This document shows, one piece after another, positions 33,208 through 42,600 of a DNA stretch of 64,000 nt (position 1 is its first letter; each line of letters starts with the position of its first letter). The stretch is from Faecalicatena contorta (GTDB lineage Bacteria > Bacillota > Clostridia > Lachnospirales > Lachnospiraceae), in contig NZ_JAFBIX010000011.1 in assembly GCF_021531895.1 (NCBI RefSeq), positions 1 through 64,000 of the forward strand, given 5' to 3'. The position numbers were made by a program, and so were the translations under genes. Under the pieces are notes generated by a model, which searched no databases, was not told where the DNA came from, and was given only the letters and a program-made list of their open reading frames with translations.

Positions 33208-33930
33208 ATGAGGATAAAAAGAATAGCTTTGTATAGCCTGCTCGCATTTGTCTTGAGCAGCACCGGATGTTCAGGTGCAGAGAGTGTTCCGGCACTTTCA
33301 TGTCATGATGTCACGTGGATGACAGAAGCAGTCAGGACAAGTGTGACAGAGATCAAAGGTCAAATTAAAATAAAAAAAATTCCGGAGAAGGAGGAATTGG
33401 TCTGCGTTAAGGATTATATACCGGATATTATAGTTGAGCTAAGATATGCAACACAGAACAACTTTACCGGAGAGATTATCTACGATTTTCATGATGCATA
33501 TCTGCGCTATGGAACGATAGAAAAACTGCTGCAAGTGCAGCAAGAGATTCAGGGAAAAGGGTATGTGCTGAAAATATGGGATGCCTATCGGCCGGTATAC
33601 GCTCAGTTCGATCTGTGGGAAATATGCCCAAACAGCATCTACGTTGCCAATCCTAATAAGGGATATTCTTCACATAGTAAAGGAAATACCGTAGATTTGA
33701 CGATCGTAAATAAAGATGGGACAGAGATCCCGATGCCGACAGGATTTGATGATTTTTCAGCAAAAGCAGACCGAGATTACAGCGACTGTCTGAAAGAAGA
33801 GGCCCAGAATGCCAGATTTCTCGAAGAAATCATGGTGAAGTATGGTTTTGAACCATATTATGGCGAGTGGTGGCATTTTGAAGATACAGATGCATATCCG
33901 GTAGAAATGGATTATATTCCAGAGAGTTAG
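33208..33930 (+). CDS. VanX-like D-Ala-D-Ala dipeptidase lipoprotein (M15D)
   Basis: A secreted zinc dipeptidase of 240 residues. The lipobox LSSTGC near residue 20 predicts a lipid anchor. The M15D motifs are WDAYRP, SSHSKGNTVDLT (zinc His and Asp) and GEWWHFE (catalytic Glu and zinc His). Such enzymes cleave D-Ala-D-Ala or related peptidoglycan peptides. ATG 33208 lies two bases after the preceding stop; TTG 33202 is an alternative. In the cell-envelope context it probably recycles or remodels wall peptides rather than giving vancomycin resistance: no vanH or vanA is nearby. Confidence 0.88.
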   Translation: MRIKRIALYSLLAFVLSSTGCSGAESVPALSCHDVTWMTEAVRTSVTEIKGQIKIKKIPEKEELVCVKDYIPDIIVELRYATQNNFTGEIIYDFHDAYLRYGTIEKLLQVQQEIQGKGYVLKIWDAYRPVYAQFDLWEICPNSIYVANPNKGYSSHSKGNTVDLTIVNKDGTEIPMPTGFDDFSAKADRDYSDCLKEEAQNARFLEEIMVKYGFEPYYGEWWHFEDTDAYPVEMDYIPES

Positions 33931-33951
33931 GAAAAGAGGGAGGAACATAGG

Positions 33952-35319
33952 ATGAAAAAATGTCCAATATGTGGGAACGAGTATGAACATGAAAATGTGT
34001 GCCCGATATGTGGGATACCGCTGATTGATACAGAGACGAACAGCGCAGTGGCAAGTGAACCGGAAAAGAAAAAGCGGTTCAGTACCAAAAAGAAAAAAGA
34101 AGAACCAGCAGTGGAAGAGCCAGTTATAGAGGAACCGATAATCCCGAATCCGGCAGAAGAATATGCAATAGTAGAAGAACCTGCAATAGAGGAAGAACCT
34201 GCTGTGAAAGAACCAGAAGAAAAATCTTCAGTAAAAAAAGATTCTGTCCGAGAAGCACAGGAAGAAGATATCTATGGTCTGGGAGTTAAACCTGCATCAA
34301 CTGGCGGTTCTTCGTCCGGGAGCAGTTCATCTGGAGGAAGATCATCTGGGGACAATGTAAGCCATGATGGGAAGGTAACCATTAGTTTCAAGCCGGCTTA
34401 TGTCGTGGCAGTGGTAGTTATATTGTTATTGATTGTTGCAGCAGTCTTCATCGTGCGCGGCATGAAAGCAAAGAAAGAAGCAGAGCAGATGTATCAGTAT
34501 GAGCAGGATGTGCCTGCGGAAGAACCCGAAACTACAGAAGAAGAGATTGATCTTTCGCTGGTAGATGTCAATGCAGTGAATGTGAACCATTGGGAGTATA
34601 CGGGGAAAATCGATTATATGGTTTCACCGGCAGTGGTCAGATTAGATCCACCACTTAATTTCTATGCTTACACAACGGACAATAAGAAGGCCTTATTAGA
34701 AGATGTAAGCGAGGTGTGTATTGATTCTTCCAGCAGCATTGATATGAGAGATTTTGATGGAAAGATGACGACGGTGACAGGTTCGCTTACGATTGACAAT
34801 GATCGGATACTGATGAGTGTAACAGATGCCTGGACGGATGAAGTAGATGAGGATGATACTGCAATCCATGAATATAATGTAGTGATTTCTGATGTCTCCT
34901 GGAGTCAGGCAAAAGAAGCATGTGAAAGTGCCGGAGGATATCTTGCCAGAATCAACTCTGTAGAAGAATACAATTATATTACGAATATGCTGACATCAAG
35001 AGGGTATACAAAACAGCATTTTTATCTTGGTGGACGCAGAGATGCAAGCGGAAGCGATTATTACTGGGTGAACCAGAATAACGAATTTATAGGAGATGCT
35101 CTAAACCGTTCTGAATCCTGGAGCAATGGATATTGGTATATCAATGAACCGAGCTTTGTCGATACGGGATCTGATGCGAACGGAAATATTCAGGAAAATG
35201 TAATGAATCTGTTCTATGTAAATGGAACATGGTATCTCAATGACTCCTCAGATAATCTGGCGGCTAATTATCCGAGCCTTCTGAGTGGAAAAGTTGGATA
35301 TATCATAGAGTTTGAATAA
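33952..35319 (+). CDS. Zinc-ribbon membrane protein with C-type lectin domain
   Basis: Third paralogue, 455 residues. It starts MKKCPICGNEYEHENVCPIC, then PLIDTETNSAVASEPEKKK. A Glu/Pro-rich low-complexity arm (45-100) and a Ser/Gly run (120-135) precede one membrane helix (VVAVVVILLLIVAAVFIV, near residue 158). Outside lies an OB-like stretch, then a C-type lectin fold: WSQAKEACESAGGYLARINSVEE, FYLGGRRDA, YYWVN and NLFYVNGTWYL. It could bind sugars, proteins or ice-like surfaces; ligand unknown. The protein is longer than the first two because of the arm. Confidence 0.87.
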   Translation: MKKCPICGNEYEHENVCPICGIPLIDTETNSAVASEPEKKKRFSTKKKKEEPAVEEPVIEEPIIPNPAEEYAIVEEPAIEEEPAVKEPEEKSSVKKDSVREAQEEDIYGLGVKPASTGGSSSGSSSSGGRSSGDNVSHDGKVTISFKPAYVVAVVVILLLIVAAVFIVRGMKAKKEAEQMYQYEQDVPAEEPETTEEEIDLSLVDVNAVNVNHWEYTGKIDYMVSPAVVRLDPPLNFYAYTTDNKKALLEDVSEVCIDSSSSIDMRDFDGKMTTVTGSLTIDNDRILMSVTDAWTDEVDEDDTAIHEYNVVISDVSWSQAKEACESAGGYLARINSVEEYNYITNMLTSRGYTKQHFYLGGRRDASGSDYYWVNQNNEFIGDALNRSESWSNGYWYINEPSFVDTGSDANGNIQENVMNLFYVNGTWYLNDSSDNLAANYPSLLSGKVGYIIEFE

Positions 35320-35320
35320 T

Positions 35321-36571
35321 ATGAAGAAATATATTGGAATCATAGCAATTACTGCTGCGGCTCTACTGGCAGTCGCGGCCGGTCTTTGGTATCATCAGAT
35401 CGTAAAACAGAATGATAAGTTTGAAGAGACACAGTCAGAAGTAAAATCAGAATCTGATAAAAAGCAGGAATCTGTTCAGACTGTGGAACCTGAGTTATCC
35501 GAAGAGGAACAGCGCAAGGAAGAAGTAGAGGAAATCGTAAATTCTCTGACTTTAGATGAGAAAGTAGCACAGTTATTCATTGTAACCCCAGAAGAATTGA
35601 CAGGAGTAGGAGTTGTCATTGCCGCAGGCGAGACGACTCAGAATGCAATCAGCCAGTATCCGGTCGGCGGCTTTATCTACATGTCACAGAATCTTGAGAA
35701 TCCGGAACAAGTACGGGAAATGGTGAAGAATGTCCAGGAGTATTCTTATCAGAGAATAGGACTGCCATTATTTATCAGTGTGGATGAAGAAGGCGGTACA
35801 GTCAGCCGGTTTAGCAATAATCCGAATTTTAATCTGGAGAAGATTGACAGTATGAGTGTGATCGGTGCAACTGGAGACCCTCAGAATGCCTATAATGTAG
35901 GAGCAAAGATTGGAAGCTTCCTGTATGATCTGGGATTTAATATGGATAATGCACCGGATGCAGATGTGCTGACGAATCCGTCGAATACTGTGATTGGTTC
36001 CAGATCATTTGGAACAGACTGTAATCTGGTTTCTGAGATGATGCTGGCAGAGATGAAGGGACTACAGGATCAGAATATTATCCCAGTCATAAAGCACTAT
36101 CCCGGGCATGGAGCGACAGAGGCTGATACGCATGCCGGATATGCGTATACGAATAAAACCTTGAATGAGATGATGGCAAATGAGCTGGTTCCGTTTATCA
36201 ATGGTATCAATGCCGGAGTGAAAGTTATAATGGCTGCGCATATTTCCTGCCCGAATATTGTCGGAGATAATACGCCGTCTTCTCTGTCTGGAGTTATGAT
36301 CAACGATATCTTGCGTGGTCAGTTAGGCTATCAGGGAGTTGTAACGACAGATGCATTGAATATGGGTGCAATTGCTGAAGAATATTCATCAGGACAGGCA
36401 GCTGTACAGGCATTGCAGGCTGGCGTAGATATCCTGTTAATGCCAGAGAATTTTCAGGAAGCGTATCAGGGTGTGTTATCTGCGGTAGGAGATGGCAGGC
36501 TGACAGAAGAACGAATCAATGAATCTGTAAGGCGGATTGTGAATTTAAAATTAGATATCAGCCAAAAGTAA
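35321..36571 (+). CDS. Glycoside hydrolase family 3, NagZ-like, membrane-anchored
   Basis: A 416-residue beta-N-acetylhexosaminidase-type enzyme. An N-terminal membrane helix (IGIIAITAAALLAVAAGLWY) anchors it outside. The GH3 core has PLFISVDEEGGTVSRF, KHYPGHGATEADTHAG with the His-Asp catalytic dyad of NagZ, and VVTTDALNMGAI with the nucleophile Asp. NagZ removes GlcNAc from muropeptides. ATG 35321 is one base after the preceding stop; the ribosome site is weak, suggesting translational coupling. It closes the accessory block. Confidence 0.92.
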   Translation: MKKYIGIIAITAAALLAVAAGLWYHQIVKQNDKFEETQSEVKSESDKKQESVQTVEPELSEEEQRKEEVEEIVNSLTLDEKVAQLFIVTPEELTGVGVVIAAGETTQNAISQYPVGGFIYMSQNLENPEQVREMVKNVQEYSYQRIGLPLFISVDEEGGTVSRFSNNPNFNLEKIDSMSVIGATGDPQNAYNVGAKIGSFLYDLGFNMDNAPDADVLTNPSNTVIGSRSFGTDCNLVSEMMLAEMKGLQDQNIIPVIKHYPGHGATEADTHAGYAYTNKTLNEMMANELVPFINGINAGVKVIMAAHISCPNIVGDNTPSSLSGVMINDILRGQLGYQGVVTTDALNMGAIAEEYSSGQAAVQALQAGVDILLMPENFQEAYQGVLSAVGDGRLTEERINESVRRIVNLKLDISQK

Positions 36572-36572
36572 T

Positions 36573-36601
36573 TTGACTTCTGTTCATTTAACCGATATAC
36601 T
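36573..36601 (+). promoter_or_regulatory. Promoter of nrdR
   Basis: TTGACT (36573-36578) and TATACT (36596-36601) with a 17-base spacer, directly after the NagZ-like gene's stop codon. It marks the right edge of the accessory block. Confidence 0.75.
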
Positions 36602-36635
36602 GTATACAAGTACGATGAGAAAGGAATAACGCAAG

Positions 36636-37085
36636 ATGAAGTGTCCATATTGTAATCATCCAGATACCAGAGTTATTGATTCCAGACCTGCCGAGGATGG
36701 CAATTCAATTCGCCGGCGCCGTTCCTGTGATGTGTGTGGAAAGCGGTTTACGACATATGAAAAGGTAGAGACGATTCCATTGATCATTATCAAGAAGGAT
36801 AATAACCGTGAGCAGTATAACCGCGGTAAGATTGAGAATGGAATTTTAAGGGCCTGTTACAAAAGACCGGTATCTGCTGAAGCTATACAGCATGCAATCG
36901 ACAGGATCGAGACGAAGATATTTAACCAGGAGGCGAAGGAGATTCCAAGCAGTATGATTGGAGAACTTGTAATGGAAGAATTAAAAGAACTCGATGAAGT
37001 TGCATATGTGCGTTTTGCGTCTGTATACAGAGAATTCAAAGATGTGAACACCTTTATGGATGAACTGAAAAAAATATTAAAATAA
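36636..37085 (+). CDS. nrdR: Transcriptional repressor NrdR
   Basis: Represses ribonucleotide reductase genes when dATP and ATP occupy its ATP-cone. The 149-residue chain starts with a zinc ribbon (CPYCNHPDTRVIDSR ... CDVCGKRF), the DNA-binding part with RRRRSC, and ends in an ATP-cone from about residue 45 (IIIKKDNNREQYNRGKI). GAAAGGAATAACGCAAG is the ribosome region. It is monocistronic, with its own promoter and a terminator. In many clostridia I recall it beside ylmC/ymxH. Confidence 0.96.
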   Translation: MKCPYCNHPDTRVIDSRPAEDGNSIRRRRSCDVCGKRFTTYEKVETIPLIIIKKDNNREQYNRGKIENGILRACYKRPVSAEAIQHAIDRIETKIFNQEAKEIPSSMIGELVMEELKELDEVAYVRFASVYREFKDVNTFMDELKKILK

Positions 37086-37125
37086 GAAGATATTTGCTTA
37101 GATAGTAATAAAGTGATAGAATAAG

Positions 37126-37163
37126 GGAAGAAGCAAGAAAAAGGGATTGCTTCTTCCTTTTTT
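37126..37163 (+). terminator. Rho-independent terminator of nrdR
   Basis: GGAAGAAGCAA (37126-37136) pairs with TTGCTTCTTCC (37147-37157), then TTTTTTA. Confidence 0.92.
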
Positions 37164-37229
37164 ATATTATATATTTTTAACAGAAACAGATGGTGCTATA
37201 GAGATACGATTATAGATTGGGTGAGATAT

Positions 37230-37964
37230 ATGAGAACATACAAGTTAACCATTTCTTATGATGGCAGCAGATACCAGGGATGGCAGCGTCAGGCTACCAC
37301 TGACAACACCATTCAGTTTATTCTGGAATGGAGCATTGGGAAGCTGGTCGGATATCGGGTACATGTTGATGGGTCTGGCAGAACGGATGCCGGAGTGCAT
37401 GCCCGAGGCCAGGTGGCGAGCGTAAAATTAACAAAGTTATATGATACCAAAGAGTTAAAAGATTCATTGAACCGGTATCTTCCTGAAGATATTCGTATTG
37501 TGAAGGTGGAACTTGTAAAGAATGGTTTCCATGCCCGCAAGAGTGCAAAAGGGAAAAAATATGAATATTATATTGACTGTAGAGAGAAGCCGGATGTATT
37601 TTCACGCAGATACTGCTATCATTATCCTGAGAAACTGGATATTGAAGCGATGCGTGATGCGACCAAGTATTTGATCGGGCCGAAGAATTTTACCAGTTTT
37701 ACCGACGATAAGGAATGCAAAGATCCTATCCGCCGGATTACCAATATTAAGATCGTAAGTAATGGTGAGAAAGTCAGGATCACCTACTATGGTACCGGAT
37801 TTTTATATCATATGGTAAGAATATTGACTGGAACATTATTAGAGATTGGTACTGGCAAGAGGGATGCGTCTAAGCTTCCGGTCGTTATTGCTGCGGAGGA
37901 CAGAAGTCTGGCTGGTTTTCTGGCACCGGCAAGAGGATTGTTCCTGCGGAAAGTATATTATTAA
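37230..37964 (+). CDS. truA: tRNA pseudouridine(38-40) synthase TruA, copy 1
   Basis: Makes pseudouridine at tRNA positions 38-40. The 244-residue chain has YDGSRYQGWQRQ at the start and GRTDAGVHARGQ with the catalytic Asp near residue 52; GTGFLYHMVRI is near 190. ATG 37230 is preferred: GGGTGAG lies 5 bases upstream, and the in-frame GTG 37221 overlaps that site. A second TruA is encoded at 53313. The two differ clearly, so they are not a recent duplication; one may have a shifted target. Confidence 0.93.
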   Translation: MRTYKLTISYDGSRYQGWQRQATTDNTIQFILEWSIGKLVGYRVHVDGSGRTDAGVHARGQVASVKLTKLYDTKELKDSLNRYLPEDIRIVKVELVKNGFHARKSAKGKKYEYYIDCREKPDVFSRRYCYHYPEKLDIEAMRDATKYLIGPKNFTSFTDDKECKDPIRRITNIKIVSNGEKVRITYYGTGFLYHMVRILTGTLLEIGTGKRDASKLPVVIAAEDRSLAGFLAPARGLFLRKVYY

Positions 37965-37999
37965 AAATAAAGATTCTCGAAAGAGTGGGAGGATAATCA

Positions 38000-38752
38000 A
38001 TGAAGTTTATTTCATGGAATGTTAATGGAATCCGTGCCTGTGTGCAGAAGGGATTTGAGGAATTCTTTCAGCAGGCGGATGCGGATATATTCTGTATCCA
38101 GGAATCTAAGATGCAGGAAGGTCAGCTGGAGTTGAATACTCCTGGATATTACCAGTATTGGAACTATGCGAAAAGAAAAGGATATTCAGGGACAGCAATA
38201 TTTACAAAAAAAGAGCCGATTTCTGTGTCCTATGGTATTGGGATTGAAGAGCATGACCAGGAAGGCCGCGTGATTACACTGGAATTTGAAGACTATTATT
38301 TTATTACGGTATATACACCGAATTCTCAAAATGAATTGGCAAGACTTCCATACAGAATGCAGTGGGAAGATGATTTTCTGGCATATCTCAAGAAGCTGGA
38401 AGAGAAGAAACCAGTAGTCTTCTGCGGGGATCTGAATGTTGCACACAAGGAGATTGACCTTAAGAATCCTAAGACGAACCGGAAGAATGCCGGTTTTACG
38501 GATGAAGAGAGAGAAAAATTCTCTTCGCTTTTGGATGCTGGGTTTATTGATACTTTCCGATATTTTTATCCGGATGCTGAAGGGATCTATTCCTGGTGGT
38601 CTTATCGATTCAGTGCAAGAGCAAAGAATGCAGGGTGGCGTATTGACTACTTCTGTGTATCTGAAGCTTTAAAAGAACGTCTTGTAGATGCTAAGATCCT
38701 GACGGATGTGATGGGATCTGATCATTGCCCGGTAGAGCTGGATTTTCAATAA
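38000..38752 (+). CDS. xth: Exodeoxyribonuclease III
   Basis: AP endonuclease and 3'-5' exonuclease of base-excision repair, 250 residues. Metal and catalytic motifs are seen: SWNVNGIRA at the N-terminus, QESKM with the metal Glu, YTPNSQ, GDLNVAH, and GSDHCPVEL with the catalytic His at the end. GAGTGGGAGGATAATCA is the ribosome region. It follows truA by 35 bases without a terminator, so a shared transcript is likely. Confidence 0.96.
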   Translation: MKFISWNVNGIRACVQKGFEEFFQQADADIFCIQESKMQEGQLELNTPGYYQYWNYAKRKGYSGTAIFTKKEPISVSYGIGIEEHDQEGRVITLEFEDYYFITVYTPNSQNELARLPYRMQWEDDFLAYLKKLEEKKPVVFCGDLNVAHKEIDLKNPKTNRKNAGFTDEEREKFSSLLDAGFIDTFRYFYPDAEGIYSWWSYRFSARAKNAGWRIDYFCVSEALKERLVDAKILTDVMGSDHCPVELDFQ

Positions 38753-38767
38753 AATAATAAGTTTCAA

Positions 38768-38804
38768 GGGGGAATCTTGTGGTGTTAAACTACAAGATTC
38801 CCCC
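38768..38804 (+). terminator. Hairpin shared by the 3' ends of xth and the SDR gene
   Basis: GGGGGAATCTTGT (38768-38780) pairs perfectly with ACAAGATTCCCCC (38792-38804). The right arm is the last codons of the minus-strand SDR gene. No strong T-tract is on either side, so efficiency is doubtful. Confidence 0.5.
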
Positions 38805-39524
38805 ATCTATTCCGATGACTTGTCCGGTCATGTAGGCCGGAGCATTGGCTACGTTCCAGATCATATCAGCGATTTCTTCTACCGTACCATATCTTCCGGC
38901 AGGAATCTCTTCTTCTAATGCTTTTCTCTCTTCAGCCGATAGCTGTTGATTCATAATTGTATCAATGACGCCGCAGGCAATAGCATTTACCTGAATATTG
39001 CTTGGCGCCAGTTCTTTGGCAAGAGCTCTGGTGAATCCATTCATGCCGGATTTGGAGGCAGAATAAGCTACTTCGCAAGAGGCTCCAGAAGTGCCCCACA
39101 TAGAGGAAATATTAATAATCTTTCCAGATTTTCGAGAGATCATTGCAGGTACGGCGGCACGACTGCAATAGAATACGGAAGAGAGGTTGGTCTGTATGAT
39201 TCGCTCCCATTCATCATTGCTCATATCCATCATTAATCCAATGTGTGAGATGCCCGCATTATTGACTAAAATATCCAGATAATCACAGGATTGATAGATG
39301 GTTTGGAATATCTGAGTAACATCGTCGGGGTTTCCAACATCCCCGGTAACAATCGTACAAGTACTCTGATATTTATTCTCAATGATTTTTTTGACGTCTT
39401 CTAATTCAGCAACTGATGTACGGCAGTTCAAAAATACATGATATCCTTTCTTGGCAAATAATAATGCAGTGGCCTTTCCGATTCCCCGGGAGGCACCGGT
39501 AATCAAGATGTTTTTCTTATTCAT
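38790..39524 (-). CDS. Short-chain dehydrogenase/reductase, FabG-like
   Basis: NAD(P)H-dependent oxidoreductase of 244 residues. The cofactor motif TGASRGIGKA, the NNAGIS strand, and catalytic Ser-Tyr-Lys (NISSMWG, then YSASKSG) are intact, with the C-terminal IDGG of FabG types. It likely reduces a 3-oxoacyl or similar carbonyl group. It has no fab genes beside it, so a role outside main fatty-acid synthesis is possible. CAGGAGTTCTAT is the ribosome site on the minus strand. It is a single gene, convergent with xth. Confidence 0.92.
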   Translation of the reverse strand: MNKKNILITGASRGIGKATALLFAKKGYHVFLNCRTSVAELEDVKKIIENKYQSTCTIVTGDVGNPDDVTQIFQTIYQSCDYLDILVNNAGISHIGLMMDMSNDEWERIIQTNLSSVFYCSRAAVPAMISRKSGKIINISSMWGTSGASCEVAYSASKSGMNGFTRALAKELAPSNIQVNAIACGVIDTIMNQQLSAEERKALEEEIPAGRYGTVEEIADMIWNVANAPAYMTGQVIGIDGGIL

Positions 39525-39600
39525 ATAGAACTCCTGTCTTTTATTTATTAAATATTTATTAAATCTAGGTTTTATACACCGTTATTATATCTCGGAATTG

Positions 39601-39629
39601 TTGCGAATTAAAGTGTCAAGTGTTATGAT
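39601..39629 (+). promoter_or_regulatory. Promoter of the RND exporter operon
   Basis: TTGCGA (39601-39606) and TATGAT (39624-39629) with a 17-base spacer. A direct repeat ATTTATTAAAT occurs twice just upstream (39542-39565). Confidence 0.5.
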
Positions 39630-39697
39630 TTACATAGTTAATTTCATTTTTACATGCAGGAAGTAACGGAGACGGATAAGAAAGAAGAGGACACTAT

Positions 39698-42600
39698 ATG
39701 TTATCAAAATTCAGTGTAAAGAAACCATATACCGTTGTGGTAGGAGTGGTTTTAATTATTATACTGGGAGTGGTATCGTTTACGAAAATGACGGTAGACT
39801 TACTGCCCAATATGAATCTTCCGTATGCGATGGTCATGACAACCTATGTAGGCGCAAGCCCGGAAGAAGTAGAAGAGGTAGTGACAAAGCCGGTTGAGCA
39901 GGCAATGGCTACTGTCAGTAATATCAAGACGGTTCAGTCTATATCTAATGAAAATGCATCCACAGTTATTCTAGAGTTCGATCAGACTGCCAATATGGAT
40001 TCGGTCACGATTGAGATGAGAGAGAATCTTGACCAGATTCAGGGTTTTTGGCCGGATGCTGTATCTAATCCCATTATTATGAAATTAAATCCTGATATGA
40101 TGCCGGTGCTGGTCACTGCTGTCAGTGTCAAAGATGCAGATGCGGTAAAAGCCAGCAAGTTGATAGAAGAGCAGGTTATTCCTGAGGTGGAAAGTGTCGA
40201 AGGTGTTGCTTCTGTAATAACGACCGGAAGTATTGAAGAGACGGTTGAAATTGTCCTGAATGAACAGAAGATTAATGAGCTTAGTGGCGATATTAAAGCA
40301 GAGATGGAAGCAAAAGTTAATGAGGCGAAAAGTGCATTGGACGAAGCGAAAGCTCAGGTGGAAAGTGGACAGAACGCACTTGCAGCTGGAAAAGCACAGG
40401 CGGCAGCCGGACTTTCACAGGCAGAAGCACAATTGTCGATGAAGGGTGAAGAGATTAATCAGGCTCAGCTTGAGATCAATGAAAAAAAGTCTGAGCTAGA
40501 TCTTGCAGAGACACAGATACAACAGCAGCTTGCAATCGTGCAGATAGAACTCCAGACATTGCAGGCAGTGCAAGAACAGTATCAGAAATTATCAGATATC
40601 ATCAATGGAAGTCTCGATGAAGAGCAGAAAGCTCAGGCACAGGAACAATTAGAGCAGCTCCGTGCTCAGCTGGAACAGCAGGGAATTACTTTTGTGTCTT
40701 TGAATGATAAAATTCAGGAAGTTCAGGGACAGGTTCAGCAGCTACAGTCGGCGCAACAGCAGATTGATGCAGGAAGGCAGCAGTTGAATACGATTCAGCA
40801 ACAGGTCAATGATGGAGCTATGACTCTGGCCCAGGCCAGAGGACAACTGGCATCCGGTCAGCTGGAGGCGGCAGCAGGTCTTGGAGAAGGTGCTGCCCAG
40901 CTGGCGGCAGGACAGGTAGCGATCCAGATGCAAGAATCTCAGATGAATTCCGCATTGACTGAATCTGCAGCGTCAATGAATGCAGAAAGTATCTTATCGA
41001 TTGATACGATTAAAACTATATTGACGGCACAGAATTTCAGTATGCCGGCAGGATACGTGACGGAAGAAGATGGACTGGATTATCTGGTGCGAATCGGAGA
41101 AAAATTCCAGAGTCTTGATGAGTTGAAAGATCTGGTTCTAGTCGATATGGAAGGAATTGATCCGGTAAAACTGTCTGATGTGGCCAGTGTAGAACTTGTA
41201 GATAATTCGGATGAGACTTATGCGAAGATCAATGGCAATCCGGGTGTGATGTTGACGATTCAGAAACAGACAGGCTATTCTACTGGAGATGTGAGTGACA
41301 GAGTTCTGGAAAGGTTAGAGCAGGTAGAAAAAGAACATAAGGAAATCCAGACGATTACACTCATGGATCAGGGAGTCTATATTGATCTGATCGTGAATTC
41401 TGTGCTGAAGAATCTTGTATATGGTGCAGTACTGGCAATTATTATTCTACTGGTATTCCTAAAGAGTGTCAGACCTACGTTTGTCATTGCATGCTCTATT
41501 CCAATCAGTATTGTGACGGCATTGGTTACTATGTATTTCTCCGGAGTTACATTGAATATCATATCACTGTCAGGATTAGCTCTGGGTGTAGGTATGCTGG
41601 TAGATAATTCGATTGTTGTAATTGAGAATATTTATCGTATGCGAAATGAAGAAAGGGCGTCTGCGAAAGATGCGGCTATTCAGGGAGCAAGACAGGTGGC
41701 TGGTGCGATTACGGCATCTACGCTGACGACGGTGTGTGTATTCTTGCCAATTGTGTTTACTTCGGGAATTACCAGACAGTTATTCGTAGATATGGGGCTT
41801 ACCATTGCTTATTCTTTGCTTGCCAGTCTGCTCGTGGCATTGACGCTGGTTCCAATGATGTCTGCTGGTCTGTTGAGAAAGACGGAGGAAAAAGAATCTC
41901 GCTTATTTGCTGTGGTTCGGGAGAAGTATGGAATCATTCTTCGGAAAGCATTGAATAAAAAAGTCTTCGTATTGATCGGTGCACTGGCATTATTTATAAT
42001 AAGCATTGCATTGGAATTGTCAAAAGGAACAGAATTTATGCCTAGCATGGAAAGCACACAGGTCAGTATGACTTTAGAGACAGAAAAGGGAACCAGTCTG
42101 GAAGATACGTCAAAGGTTGCTGATGAAGTCATGGACAAAGTAGGTGCCATCGATGATATTGAAGATATTGGTGGTCTTGTGTCATCTTCATCCATGATGG
42201 GAGGTAGTCAGGATACGAATCTCGTTTCCTTCTATGCAATAACAAAGGAAAATCCGTCCATGTCAAATGCGGAACTTAAAAAAGAGATTGAGAAGGTTAC
42301 CAAAGGAATAGATGGTGAACTGACGGTCAATATGTCCAATATGGATATGAGTTCCCTTGGCGCTTCTGGAATCAATATTCAGATTAAAGGAAAAGATCTG
42401 GATAAGCTACAGAGCGTTGCAAAAGATGTGAAAAAGATTGTGGAAGATGTCAAAGGAACACAGAATGTATCGGATGGAACAGAGGACAACAAAGAAGAAC
42501 TTCGGGTTGTAGTGGATAAGGCAAAAGCAACACAGCACGGGCTTACTGTAGCACAGGTATATCAGGAATTGTATGGAAAGCTTGCGGAGGCACAGAAAGC

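Noticed and set aside
33208-33930. Vancomycin resistance determinant (VanX).
   Set aside because: It is a lipoprotein outside the cell without vanH/vanA partners; VanX for resistance is cytoplasmic.
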